Assembly: GCA_963965975.1 (NCBI GenBank)
Contig: OZ014413.1
Coordinates: forward strand, 3,234,001 to 3,298,000
Direction of reading: 5' to 3'
Length of the DNA: 64,000 bases
From: Xestospongia bergquistia
Taxonomy: Eukaryota; Porifera; Demospongiae; Haplosclerida; Petrosiidae
Shown here: piece after piece, positions 1-10,277 of the stretch
Layout: each line of letters opens with the position of its first letter
Position numbering within the stretch: the stretch's first letter is position 1
Notes under the pieces: model-generated
Database searches by the model: none
What the model was told of the DNA's origin: nothing
What the model saw: only the letters and a program-made list of their open reading frames with translations
Program-made: the position numbers and the translations under genes

Positions 1-36
1 TTAGTAGTACATATCATATATGGTTATATTCTATAG

Positions 37-397
37 CTACTGATAAAGTATTAGTAGAGAAACAAGAAGAGATTAAGAAGTTAACCAGAGAGAATGAAGG
101 TGAGTTATATAGTAGTACATACCATATATGGTTATGTTCTATAGAGAAACAAAAAGAGATTGACAAGTTGACTAGAGAGAATGAAGGTGAGTTATATAGT
201 TCTATTAGTAGTACATGCCATGTATGGTTATGTTCTATAGAGAAACAAAAAGAGATTGACAAGTTGACTAGAGAGATTGAAGGTGAGGTATAGTATTGTT
301 AGTAGTACATACCATATATGGTCATGTTCTATAGCTACTGATACAGTATTAGTAGAGAAACAAGAAGAGATTGAGAAGTTGCCCAGAAAGAAAGAAG
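37..397 (+). repeat. Tandem coiled-coil exon array of gene C
   Basis: Four exon copies with their flanking introns repeat here. The full unit is 63 bp (37-99 and 335-397, reading ATDKVLVEKQEEI then KKLTREN). Two shortened 42-bp forms start directly at EKQKEIDKLT (145-186 and 241-282). Each is preceded by ctatag and followed by gtgag or gtaag. The same family occurs on the other strand at 4658-4950. Confidence 0.75.
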
Positions 398-1292
398 GTA
401 AGCTATAATACTGTTAGTAGTAAATCCCATATAATTATGATTAGCTGATGCTAGATGATATTTAAACCTATATTTAAGCCAATCACTGCATTTAACTTAT
501 AAAGACAAGCAAATACAGCTGATAAAACTATATGATTCACAGAACCATGCCATTTATAACATTACTATATACATGCACCAAGGAAAGGTTTCTACTAAAC
601 TAGTACAAAAGGTCCCAGATTTGATAAGTCAGTAGAAATTATATATAATTAGAAGTAAATGCTAAGAGCATAAAGGTGACTAACAAAGGTCAATATGAGG
701 GGAGAAGCAATGACACAATTATAGTGAATATACTTCATATGTAAAACACAATATCTGTTTATGCATGACTTGACAAAGTCTCTACTGACTGCAGTGATAA
801 TCTATACAATGCGACTACTGAAATTACACTAACATATCAGACAATCTATACCTACTACATACAGTAATTCTAGTAGTTACAAAGTTATTTGAAGGGTGGT
901 TAGGACTATATGGTATGATGTTGTATACTAATTTTATTGTTTAGATACAATTGCTTTCCATAAGTATGTACTGTTAGTAAAAGTAAATGATGTTTATCTG
1001 ACTTTAATACTTCTTCACAGAGGAAAAGCCTAAGAAACATGAATTGCTCAAGTCAATTTCTTCAATTAATAATATGTGGTATGAGCTTGGAGGTTATCTT
1101 GGAGTTGATACAAGCATTCTTGATGGCTTGTTAAAATCTACATATTCTGATGGTGTAAATATGTCAAAAATGTTGCAAAACTTTTTGGATAACCAACCAA
1201 CTCCTGCGACATGGAACAATATCATTAATGTTATAGAGAGACACCTACAAAAGAAAGCACTTGCTGATGAAATCCGTCAGAAAATTTATTAA
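37..1292 (+). CDS. Gene C: coiled-coil plus Death-like domain protein, 5' end outside window
   Basis: Partial gene. Short coiled-coil exons lie at 37-99, 145-186, 241-282 and 335-397; the terminal exon is 1021-1292, after the acceptor ttcttcacag. All are phase 1 at both ends and splice in frame. The last exon encodes about 90 residues starting EKPKKHELLKSI. It has the Death-domain spacing W..LGGYLGVD...LDGLL, then MLQNFLDNQP, TWNNIINVIE and ALADEIRQKIY before the stop. Death domains pair with each other in signalling scaffolds, so an intracellular adaptor or sensor role is likely (inference). The coiled coil probably oligomerises it. The gene runs convergently into gene A and shares intron sequence with it. 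The exon order is clear; the missing 5' part could carry any sensor domain. Confidence 0.6.
398..1020 (+). other. Intron of gene C
   Basis: No coding exon was recognised. The first 120 bases match, in inverted orientation, the gene A intron around 4520-4630 (shared blocks gatgatat, cactgcatttaact and aaagacaagcaaata). Confidence 0.45.
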
Positions 1293-2280
1293 GTAAGTAT
1301 TTCTATTATTAGTAACAGTAGCCAATTGTTTTTGTATGCTAGAGAACTTGACAAATGAAATTAAACCACAGTTGTTTTAAGCCAATGCACATTACAACCA
1401 ATGAATCTTGTCACAGCAATAAATGAGCATGAGACTGAGTGTCCTTTAAAAATACTACAGCTTCTGCTAGAACTCAATCCAATAATACAGGAGTATAATT
1501 AGTGATATTTATTATACATAACTATAGTGATATATATACTACTATGAATGCTTTTGTCTATCACTCTAGGTACAATAAAATTGACCTTTCTCAGATGTCT
1601 GTGATTTTATGAAATTATTATTTGATATTTTCATGTTTTAATGATTTACATTTTTTATCTGTAATATTACAATATATAATTACAATTATTTCAATGTAAA
1701 ATTGATACCATTTCTTGACAGTGTATTTAACATTATTACAGAGACTGAAATAGTAGTAGGAGAGAGAAACAATTATTAAACGAATGATGTGATACACTTG
1801 AGTACTGGTGTAGTACATGTATCATCATGTTGAACTCCAATATACGGTACTTGTTATCAAAGTATCTAGCAGTCCTTTTTTCTAATATTACTATCAGAAA
1901 GATACAATTTATAGAAGCAAATGTAAAGACTAAGAGAGCATACCTGTAGGCTTTCATTCAATGACTTGTTGAATGGGCATTAGGAATGTCTATAATAATT
2001 GTTTTTTTAGAGATGTGGGGCTAACTACTAAGAAACTTTCTATGATTAAGAAATTAGCTCTTTCTCAAAAACATCTATGACATTCTTTAAACAGCCAACA
2101 GTTAATTTAAAAAGTTGAGAAGTTATATAAGGTACATCTGCTTCTGTAGTGAAACAATAGCTGTAGGAATTTATTAATGATTCAAACAACATGCAAATAA
2201 TCTGAGTTAAAAAGACAAAACATTTTAATTTGACAGTAACTAAATTATCTCTCTCTCTCAATAACAACAATACTAATGAT
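1293..2280. other. Convergent 3' spacer between genes C and A
   Basis: AT-rich spacer with no supported gene. An open stretch on the - strand at 2046-2200 (LFESLINSYSYC, then a hydrophobic helix pattern) faintly resembles the end of the CARD-like exon next door. It may be a decayed exon copy, but the resemblance is weak. Confidence 0.3.
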
Positions 2281-4267
2281 TTATAAAAGGTCTGTTTCCA
2301 TGTTCTCAGCTATAGATCTAAATACCTCTAATTTCTTTAGAATATTAATTAATCTTTGTAATAACTGGGGCTGTGTATTTATAGAGGTCATTAAACCTCT
2401 CATTAATAGGACACCTTTTTCCATTTCAGTCTTTGGAGCATTATCTGTAGCACTATTGTAACACTCCAATGTAATGAGTCGAGCACTGAACAGTTCATTT
2501 GCTAGAGGTAATCTGTTATTAGAATCAGATACAAGATATGATAAATCAGCATAATGGGTCCTAAACACTTCTTCTGGAGAGGAATGACCTGTCAATTAAA
2601 TTATCACACTCACTATTAGCTATTAATAATAAATGATAGAATATATCACATACCTCTATCTTGTGTAGTCTCATTAGCTGATCCTGTACTAGATGTTTCT
2701 TCTTAAAAAGAACATGACTATACATCAAATAATTTAATGGATTACTTACCATTTCTACTATTACCAAGAGATCGTATAATGTATATCTTCCTGTTAACTG
2801 GTTTGATTCCTCTCAATGGTATACCATATTTTATTTCAGTCACTGTATCAGGTCCATGTTTAGCAGACACTGTGATCAGTATAGAAGGACAAGATGGAGG
2901 ATCTTCAGACCCAAACATGTCCACATCATTTTTGTATAAGATCTGCAAAAATTATCCATTAACACATGCACATCTATTAATATCTTACCACTGGATCTTG
3001 GTGAGGGTAGACATTCCATCCATTAAAAGGATGTTCTTGTTCTTCATTAAGGATTAATTCAATGTAACTATCACCTTCAAATGTGAAGTATAAGCGAACA
3101 TCTTTGTCAACATCAGATGGAAAAAATGTCTCTATATACTATACATACATTATATTATAATATATAACTCTATTAGTGTTTTACTAACCTCTAGCAAAGC
3201 ATTGAGACGTTTAGCAACCATGAAGTGCATTAACCATTTGGTACCATGACATTTAACCTCATATACTGTCTGAGCTACATACTTGTTATCAGGAAATGGT
3301 TTGTTAACAAGAGACTCATCTAGAGAGAAATATAGGTATCAATATTATTAAAACAGATAGTCTACCTTTTGTTTGAGACTGCTTATTAAGTAGAGTAGAT
3401 GAGTAAGGAAGCTGTGGACTAGGTTCTAGACTAGATATATCTACAGAGCTAGGCTTATTATCAGTTGGTGAAGAGGGGGTCAGCAACTTCAGTCTGTCTA
3501 TGGATATGAAGCCAGAACTCATTACAGGTGAATCGCCTATAAAGAGAATATAATTGAAATAGCATATCTTTGTATTTAGCATACCTTTTGCTGGACTGAG
3601 TTCATTCCCATACTCTTGAGTAGGTGGTTCAAGTGCATCAAAATATTCATCATCAGATGATGATCCACTACTTGCAGGATATTGAAACAATTTCATGATA
3701 TATTTGACAATAGCCTTAAAAGAGAAATGTGAAAGATAGATGCTGCCATACTGATCACCAGGGAAGAACGTTCCTCCATCTTCTAGCTCAAATTGATAAG
3801 GGAGTTCACTATTAAAAGGAGCTGTAACAAAGCTCAGATAAGTGGTATGATCTTCAGTAAGTAGATCTGCACAGTGCTGTATTTCAAATTTAACTGATTT
3901 GAGTAATGGCTTAGACACAGATATACCATAAACAGCACTGATTAACTCCGTCCCTTCAGGTAATTGAAACTGTCCACCCACTAGTGCTCTCACAGCAACA
4001 TCACTGGTGTCTAATGGAGACAAAGTGCCTTCAGAAACAGCAATTTTCAATCCAAATTGTTCCCAATTGAAGGACTGAGAAAAGTCTCCTTGAATATGAA
4101 ACAACTTCTCACCTCCAACATACATACCTTTAAGAGTATCTAAACAGCAAGAATTTAAAGACAATCTAGTATGATTTTAATACCATTTGATGGGATAAGA
4201 TAGTTAAATTGCACAGAAGCATCTTGTTTATCTACAATCACACTCTCCTTTGCAATTTGAAATAATT
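2281..4267 (-). CDS. Gene A 3' block: ZU5, UPA-like and CARD-like exons
   Basis: Eight exons with consistent phases. The ZU5 exon (3585-4139) shows LVGGQFQLPEGTELISAVYG, then FEIQHCADLL, FELEDGGTFFPGDQYG and the closing SHFSF. HFS lies at 3721-3729. The next exons (2750-3319) have no introns of odd phase. They contain YEVKCHGTKWLMHFMVAKRL, DVRLYFTFEGDSYIEL and CPSILITVSAKHGPD, a beta-rich region in the UPA position; calling it UPA rests on position. The last exon has about 100 residues: EEVFRTHYADLSYLV, ANELFSARLI, then amphipathic helices and the stop. This is the CARD/death-fold pattern also seen in gene B exon 3. ZU5-UPA pairs pack together and can mask a C-terminal death-fold domain. Confidence 0.65.
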
Positions 4268-5564
4268 CTATCAAGAAATAGATACAAATGTAACTAATGT
4301 CATATATGTAATATATGATCTAATGTTTGCTACAATGTTTCTAAAAACAAAGAAAAGCAATAAATGTAGTACTACAACAACTGCACAATATAATGGCTAC
4401 TGCATCTACCTGTATAAAAGAACAAATATAGACAAGATATTGATTATTGACAATACCAAAACTACTACATGCTAACAGTAGCATATATCAAAAATAAGTC
4501 AACCTAAGATTAAAGCTAAAAGTCCTTTTTCTTGGCTATATTTGCTTGTCTTTATCAGTTAAATGCAGTGAATGGTATACTAATATAGGCTTATATATCA
4601 TCTAACACTTGCTAATCACAATATGATATATATACTACTAACAGTACTACTACTCACCTTCTTTCTCTCTGGTCAACTTGTCAATCTCTTCTTGTTTCTC
4701 TACTAATACTCTATCAGTACCTATAGAATATAACCATATATAGTATGTACAACTAACAGTATTATAGCTCACCTTCTTTCTCTCTAGTCAACTTCTCAAT
4801 CAATTCTTTGGTCTCTATTAATACTTTCTCAGTAGCTATAGTACAAAAACAGATACGGTATGTACTACTAACTGTACTCTAGCTTACCTTCTTTCTCTCT
4901 GGTTAACATCTCAATCTCTTCTTGTTTCTCCATTAATACTCTATCAGTAGCTACAGAACATAAGCATATATGGTATGTACTATTATTAAGAGTACTCTAG
5001 TTTACCTTTCTCTCTGGTTATTTTCTCAATCTCTTCTTGTTTATGTGATAAAGTGTTTGTTGTTGATTGCTCTTGTTGTTGTTCCCTGTCTATACTCGTA
5101 TGATCTATTTAAACAAAAATCTTTTAGAGATTTGTAAGAACATGGCCACAGGGCATGAATAAATGAATGAACACTGCAACATCGAGTATGACCAATCATG
5201 ATTCAAAGGCTCAATGCTTGCTTATTTGCATATTAATATAATATATGTAGCATTTATAGTCTTATACAGACACAAAGCTCTAGTCAATGTTTCATTGCAA
5301 AGTCAGTATTTTGCAAAGCAATTATAGAACAGTTTTTCCAAATACAATCTTGCTATTAGGTATACTTTATCTAAATGCAAGTAAAGATTAAAATCAAAGC
5401 ATAGAAAATTAGTAACTCTAAAAGTTATAGGCTTATAGTATCCTTCCTACATTATATTTATGTATTAATGTATTATATTTTTATACCTTCCTCTTCTTCC
5501 AGACATACATATTGTGTTATTAGATATTTTGCTAATTATATATATATACATATATATATGTAAT

Positions 5565-5613
<49 letters not shown>

Positions 5614-6674
5614 ATTTATATATACAAATGTATGTGTGTGTGTGTGTGTGAGTGTATAAATGTATAGCATTTCATTATAACATCATATGCATAATTACCA
5701 TATCAAAATAATCATAAGACAACAGTTACAAATATAGTTTGTTTAAATAAACACATATAACACATACCAGCTCCACTTGGCTCTTCCTTTACAAAATAAA
5801 GTCTATCTTTAATTGACTTGGGAAGAGTCTTGCAAATCTTCTCATGTTGTTCAGATAATACGAGTTTTTGTATTTTGGTATTGTTAGCTAGTTCATCACA
5901 AATTGTCTTGATATTATCACCTTTTAGTAAAGTATTACGAAGATATAGTGTTTCCAACGATTTAGTTGCTTTTATTAAGTCAACTATTGCACTGGTACTA
6001 TCTGAAGTGATGTGAAGGTTACTAGTGAATGCTAATAAAGTCACTGTTTGGTTTTTAGTGAGGCCTTTACAAATATTTTTGACGCCATTGTCAGTGATGT
6101 CACAGTTAGAGAGATCTAGTGTTTGCAGTGTCGTATTATGTTTTAACATGTTAGACAGGTGATCTGTATCTTCATCTGTAATGGGAACATACCACATCAA
6201 TAATGCTTCCAGTGAAGTGTTAGTAATGAGAGCATCACTAAGTTGTATGATACCACCAGTAGGGAGAGTGAGGTATTTAAACATTAGTTTCTTCACTTTA
6301 GTAAATTTCTTTGACAACATCAACATACACCTACTGTCCAGTGTTGTGTCGTCTATGCAAAGTTCCCTCACAGAGAACTTATCGAGATCACTAATAATTA
6401 TGAGGGCATTTTCAGGAGATGATGAACGAAGCTCAATACGCCATTCTTTTCCTGGTTGGTCTTCTTTTATCAATCTACTCACGATATTTCTGCATTGTTT
6501 AGTAGTTGGTGAAATGATTAAAACACTGCTGTCATCATCTCTCCACTCAACTCTCTCAACTCTTCCTTTATCTGGACCCTGCAGTGAACCTGAGAAAAAA
6601 TTATTAAATTATCAGTGTACTTATAATTTAAACATATTATGTTTCTGGATATTTTATGAAATATGATGATAAAC

Positions 6675-6738
<64 letters not shown>

Positions 6739-9691
6739 TATACATATACAGGGTTTCATTTCCAAAAAATGTAGCAAGGACGCAAAATTTAACTTTGAAA
6801 ATCTTAACAATGGAGATGACTTGTTAGTAGTAATCAATAATTGCATAATAAATTATTATCCTATAAATAAATTGGCAATATTGTGGTTTAGCTATAAATC
6901 AATTATCACCAACAAATTTGTAACAAGACATATTAAAAATGACGTTGTCACATTATTGGCAGTTATTAATCTGATAGTATAGAACTATAATTTGACTTGA
7001 GAACCCTAATTAGCTCAAAATTGCAATAGAGTTGTTACCTATCAAACTTTCAGATAAAAATTGTTGACATTTTAAGAACAACCTACACAAGTTGCTATTT
7101 CACTTTGTTCTTGCTTTTATTTGTGTCTCATGTATTCTGATCATTTTATATTTACATAAAAATAAAGCACTAAATTGTCAAAGGGGGGAGGGGCAAATGC
7201 CCTCCACCCCCACCCCTAAATGAAACCTTGATATATATATATATAGCATTTCATTATGACATGACATGCATATGCATCACCACTATGAAAATAATAATAT
7301 GAAAAACAATGACAATACAACATACTAGTTCCAATTGGCTCTTCCATTACAAAATAGACTCTGTCTTTAATAGACTTGGGAAGACTCTTACAAATCGTCT
7401 CATTTTGTTCGGATAATACAAGTTTTTGTATTGTGGTGTTGTTAGCTAGTTGATCACAAACTGTCCTGATATTATCACCACTTAGTAAAGTGTTGCGAAG
7501 ATATAGTGTTTCCAATGATTTATTTGTGTTTATTAAGTCAACTATTGAACTGGTACTATCTGAAGTGATGTGAAGGTTATTGCTGAATGCTAATATAGTA
7601 ACTGTTTGGTTTTTAGTGAGGCTTTTACAAATATTTTTGACGTCATTATCACTTATGTCACAGTTGGAGAGATCTAGTGTTTGCAGTGTCGTATTAAAAC
7701 TTAACATGTTAGAGAGATGAGTTGTATCTTCATACGTAATAGGAACATGCCACAACAATAATGCTTCCAGTGAAGTGTTAGTAATGAGAGCATCACTAAC
7801 TTGTTTGATACCACCAGCAGGGAGAGTAAAGTGTTTAAACATTAGTTTCTTTACTTTTGCAAATTTCTTTGACAACGTTGACATGCACATACTGTCCAGT
7901 GGAGTGTTGTCTATACAAAGTTCCCTCACTGATAACTTATCAAGATCACTAATAATTATGAGGGCATTTTCAGGAGATGATGAACGAAGCTCAATACACC
8001 ATTCTTTTCCTGGTTGTTTTTCTTTTATCAATCTATTCACGATATTTCTGCATTGTTCAGTAGTTGGTGAAATGGTTAAAACTCTGTTTTCATCATCTCT
8101 CCACTCAACTCTCTCAGTGTCTCCTATTATAAAACAGATATGATATACACACCTGGACTGGGGTCAATTACATTTAAATGTAATTAATTACAATTACAAA
8201 TTATAATCTGTCAAATACAAATACAATTACAATTACTCCTTGATATTCTATTTGTAATTACATATACAACAACATTACTGCTTGATGATTTTATTAACTT
8301 TAATCAGTAGCAGGCTAGCAGCAGTAGTAAAAGAACAGCAAGAGTAAAAGACCAGCATCAAACAGCTACTTTTATAATTCAAATTTTAAAAGAAGCTGAA
8401 TTTAGAATATTTGCATGTGTTGCTGTATTAATAATGTACTAATGTGTAGTTTTGTAGTATAATGTGCAAACTGACCAAACCAACCAGTGTATTGTGTGTA
8501 ATTACATGTAATTACAATAACAGTGACATCAATTTAATTACAATTACAATTATTAATATCTGATAATACTCAATTACAAACACAATTACAATTACAATGA
8601 AAATGTAATTAATTACCACTAATTACCAATTACAATGTAATTGACCCCAGCCCTGATACATACACAGTTAAATATACTGATTCTACAAGACGCAAATGAG
8701 ATTAAGGTTTCCTGTTTATATTTACATTTGTATACAAGGCATTTGAAGAGTCAAGTTGCTACATTCATTATCTATGACTTTAAAAGCAGATTGTGTCATC
8801 CAATTGTTTTTCCCAATATAACATTATGACAACATTATAACGTTAACATTATTATATTATTATTATTATATCACATGATATATTAACATATGACATTAAT
8901 TATCAATATGAAAGATTTGTCACATTGCTTTAACTAAGTTCGTAAGTTTAAATGATTTGATTCACTCCATGCAAAGCCAAAACATGATCTCTAGCAGATT
9001 TTACCTAACCTTGAATGTTTTACCATACAAGACTATGCATGTTGCTAAGTTACCAATATTACTATAACTGTCATTATTTACTAGCTTACGTTTTGGTCCA
9101 TACTTAAACAAAATTCTCTTTGCCATATTTTCAAATCCTTTCCGTAACAAACCATCTATGTCATCAAAAGTAAGGTCATCCATCCGATGCCATCCCAGAA
9201 CAAACACGATCTCCTCATATTTGAGAAAAGATGATGAGCCTGTTATTAAATTTTTCTTTACCACAACATCACGTCTAAATTCCTCACAGATCTCATCAAC
9301 TGCTGATTTGTAGGTTGTAATGTGAGATCTGACATTTTCAATGTTGTAATGGTCAACAATAGCCTCGAAACAGGCAATGTTAATTACAGTGCAACTCTCT
9401 TTCATTGTTGTCATAACATCCTCAAATGATTCAACTATATATAGTTGTGGTGCTAGCTTATTGAAATGTTTTACAAGAAACATCTTGACATCTTCGAGTG
9501 AAGGGATACCCCTAGCAATAAGTGGTACAATAGTATGAGTAAGTTCTTCAAATTTCGCTTTTATTTTATCGAAGTGATACTTGTAAGCAGAAGATAGATG
9601 AAGCTTTATTTTACGACCTAACAATGTAGATAAATATCCCGTTGAGACAATATAAAATTTTACACTCACCTAGACGTTCCTCAGTTGCCAT
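2281..9691 (-). CDS. Gene A: N-domain/LRR/coiled-coil/ZU5/UPA-like/CARD-like sensor (18-exon model)
   Basis: Proposed exons in transcription order: 9670-9691, 9090-9617, 7326-8123, 5768-6589, 5006-5104, 4888-4950, 4773-4835, 4658-4720, 4184-4267, 3585-4139, 3366-3536, 3189-3319, 2989-3129, 2750-2942, 2654-2701, 2281-2588. Optional small exon: 5487-5531. Without it the sum is 4089 nt, about 1362 residues, and every junction keeps frame. Order: start MATEERLG and a domain shared with gene B (about 1-183), LRR blocks (184-723), coiled coils (724-819), ZU5 (about 850-1000), UPA-like region (about 1090-1250), CARD-like end. PIDD1 (LRR-ZU5-UPA-DD) and NLRP1 (LRR-FIIND-CARD) have this logic, so an intracellular danger sensor is inferred. 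The 3' half, from 5104 down, is the firmest. Joining the 9.0-9.7 kb exons and the LRR exons to it is less certain; they could be separate transcripts. Confidence 0.5.
4658..5104 (-). repeat. Tandem coiled-coil exons of gene A
   Basis: Exons 4658-4720, 4773-4835 and 4888-4950 are each exactly 63 bp, phase 1 at both ends. They read (A/G)T(D/E)(R/K)VL.E followed by a charged heptad pattern and LTREKEG. Exon 5006-5104 (99 bp) starts DHTSIDREQQQ and ends with the same heptads. Its DHTSID start matches gene B exon 15238-15285 (AHTSMDENQS), tying the two genes together. Each 63-bp unit adds 21 residues, three heptads, so unit gain or loss keeps coiled-coil register. Confidence 0.75.
5487..5531 (-). 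CDS. Possible small exon of gene A
   Basis: A 45-bp open segment between acceptor attag and donor gtataa, phase 1 at both ends, reading AKYLITQYVCLEEEEG. It would splice in frame between LRR exon 5768-6589 and the coiled coils. Support is only open frame plus splice sites. Confidence 0.25.
5535..5656. repeat. Compound microsatellite (TA)n (AC)n (TG)n
   Basis: Runs of ta, then acacac, tatata and tgtgtg. The AC and TG tracts are complementary, so the block can fold into a hairpin. It lies in the intron after an LRR exon. Confidence 0.8.
5768..6589 (-). CDS. Leucine-rich-repeat exon, copy 1 (gene A)
   Basis: A single 822-bp exon, phase 1 at both ends (acceptor ttttttctcag, donor gtatgt), 274 residues. 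After a lead-in with RVERVEWRDD come repeated ribonuclease-inhibitor-type LRRs: LEALLMWYVPI, LQTLDLSNCDITDNGVKNIC, LETLYLRNTLLKGDNIKTIC and IQKLVLSE. LRRs of this kind in NLR and PIDD proteins sense ligands or keep the protein inactive. The block is a tandem duplicate of 7326-8123, including flanking intron sequence (tatagcatttcatta at both). No NACHT ATPase was found, so this is not a complete NLR. Confidence 0.7.
6677..6748. repeat. (TA)n microsatellite
   Basis: About 70 bases of alternating ta with a few tac interruptions, directly next to the left end of the element at 6749. Confidence 0.9.
6749..7230. mobile_element. Non-autonomous inverted-repeat element between the LRR exons
   Basis: The ends are inverted repeats: cagggtttcattt at the left, and cAaggtttcattt on the complement of the right end. 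Both flanks are TA-repeat, so a TA-type target duplication fits but cannot be delimited. The interior has no transposase. Near the right end, 7184-7216 is unusually G/C-rich for this window. A MITE is the likely class; the superfamily is unknown. Confidence 0.45.
7326..8123 (-). CDS. Leucine-rich-repeat exon, copy 2 (gene A)
   Basis: A 798-bp open exon, phase 1 at both ends (acceptor tataatag, donor gtatgt), 266 residues. It closely follows copy 1 from ERVEWRDDENRVL through KEEPIG-type residues. Repeats include LEALLLWHVPI, LQTLDLSNCDISDNDVKNIC, LETLYLRNTLLSGDNIRTVC and IQKLVLSEQNE. Differences cluster at variable LRR surface positions (for example YVPITDED versus HVPITYED), but this was judged by eye. 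The two copies may be used together or as alternatives; phase allows either. Confidence 0.7.
8153..8655. mobile_element. hAT-like MITE with 8-bp target duplication
   Basis: Left end ctggactggggtcaattaca; right end, on the complement, cagggctggggtcaattaca. The flanks are atacacac (8145-8152) and atacatac (8656-8663), a 7/8 match as expected for an 8-bp hAT target duplication. The interior is built from aattacaattac-type repeats and has no coding capacity. CAGGG-type ends with an 8-bp duplication are typical of hAT elements. Confidence 0.6.
9090..9691 (-). CDS. First exons of gene A: start and conserved N-terminal domain
   Basis: Exon 9670-9691 encodes MATEERL and ends at gtgagt. After an intron of about 52 bp (acceptor acattgttag), exon 9617 downward continues in frame. 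The domain is all-helical by composition: HFDKIKAKFEELTHTIVPLI, then IPSLEDVKMFL, VESFEDVM, CTVINIACFEAIVDHYNI and EIVFVLGW. The same motif order occurs in gene B at 15496-16178, where IPSLQELKTFL, AESFDDVM, CTIINIVCLEAIVDTFNI and VEFVLEW are seen. I do not recognise a named family. Compared with gene B it lacks the C-terminal 60-70 residues. It may end at the TAA at 9001-9003 as a short protein, or splice from cgtaag at 9089 into the LRR exon. Confidence 0.55.
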
Positions 9692-10129
9692 AACGAGTAA
9701 TTATGGATATAGGAGCTAGTAGCCAGCTTCAGAAAAACGGTTGTTTTAATTACAGATATTAGAGTAGATATCATCTATGTAAACAGGAAGGATATTCTTT
9801 CGATCTGACGACAATCACATGATCATGCTGTAATATTATTAACCCTTTAGAAATTTGGATTTTAAAAAAAGGATAATTATAGTGAGTGTTCAGTACTGGC
9901 TATATAATTTAAAGTAGTCAAATATCACTTCTTTTTATAAATGTCTTAAAAATAGTTTGGGGAACTTTAGTCAAGCCAGCCCTACATTCACTTCCTCATA
10001 TTCATTCCCAAATAATTTAAGTCTATGATGAGCAAAATTTATACTGTAGTCTCACATTGATAACACACCATTTGATCAAGTATTTATTCTTGATGAGTGT
10101 ATGTATGATTGATATGAACTAAGGTAGCC

Positions 10130-10277
10130 AGACATATCAGATTAAAGCATTGTCTACTTTGATAGAATTTCTTTCTTTTTCCCTGTCCTCAAAAAATTAC
10201 CATGTAAAGGCAACACTGGCATTCACTGCAATTTTTAGATTTGCAAGGAGAACAATCTCCACATCTGCATTTTCTCC
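10130..10277 (-). pseudogene. CXXC zinc-finger exon remnant with in-frame stop
   Basis: After an acceptor at 10278-10279 (tactag) the frame reads GRKCRCGDCSPCKSKNCSEC and then QCCLYMV. This is the CxxCxxC-x4-CxxCxxC core of CXXC domains, with the four-residue spacer of the DNMT1 type. The family then has a KFGG motif. Here the same frame reads IF, stop (TGA, 10189-10191), then G, followed by QGKRKKFYQSRQC, which fits the rest of the domain with one Cys lost. CXXC domains bind unmethylated CpG. The stop and the missing Cys suggest a dead copy; alternatively gtaatt after LYM is a donor site. Confidence 0.5.

Noticed and set aside
14-262. Open frame on the - strand with repeated SISFCFSIEHNH
   Set aside because: It is the antisense of the coiled-coil exon array, repeated because the exons and introns are repeated.
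6181-6666. 161-codon + strand frame
   Set aside because: Antisense shadow of the LRR exon; the LRR frame on - has motifs and splice sites.
6656-6982. Frame starting in the TA repeat (YIYIYI)
   Set aside because: Product of a microsatellite running into a non-coding element.
5768-8123. Complete NLR (NACHT-LRR) gene
   Set aside because: No Walker A/B-containing NACHT segment was found upstream; the lead-in to the LRRs is short and the next exon is the shared N-terminal domain.
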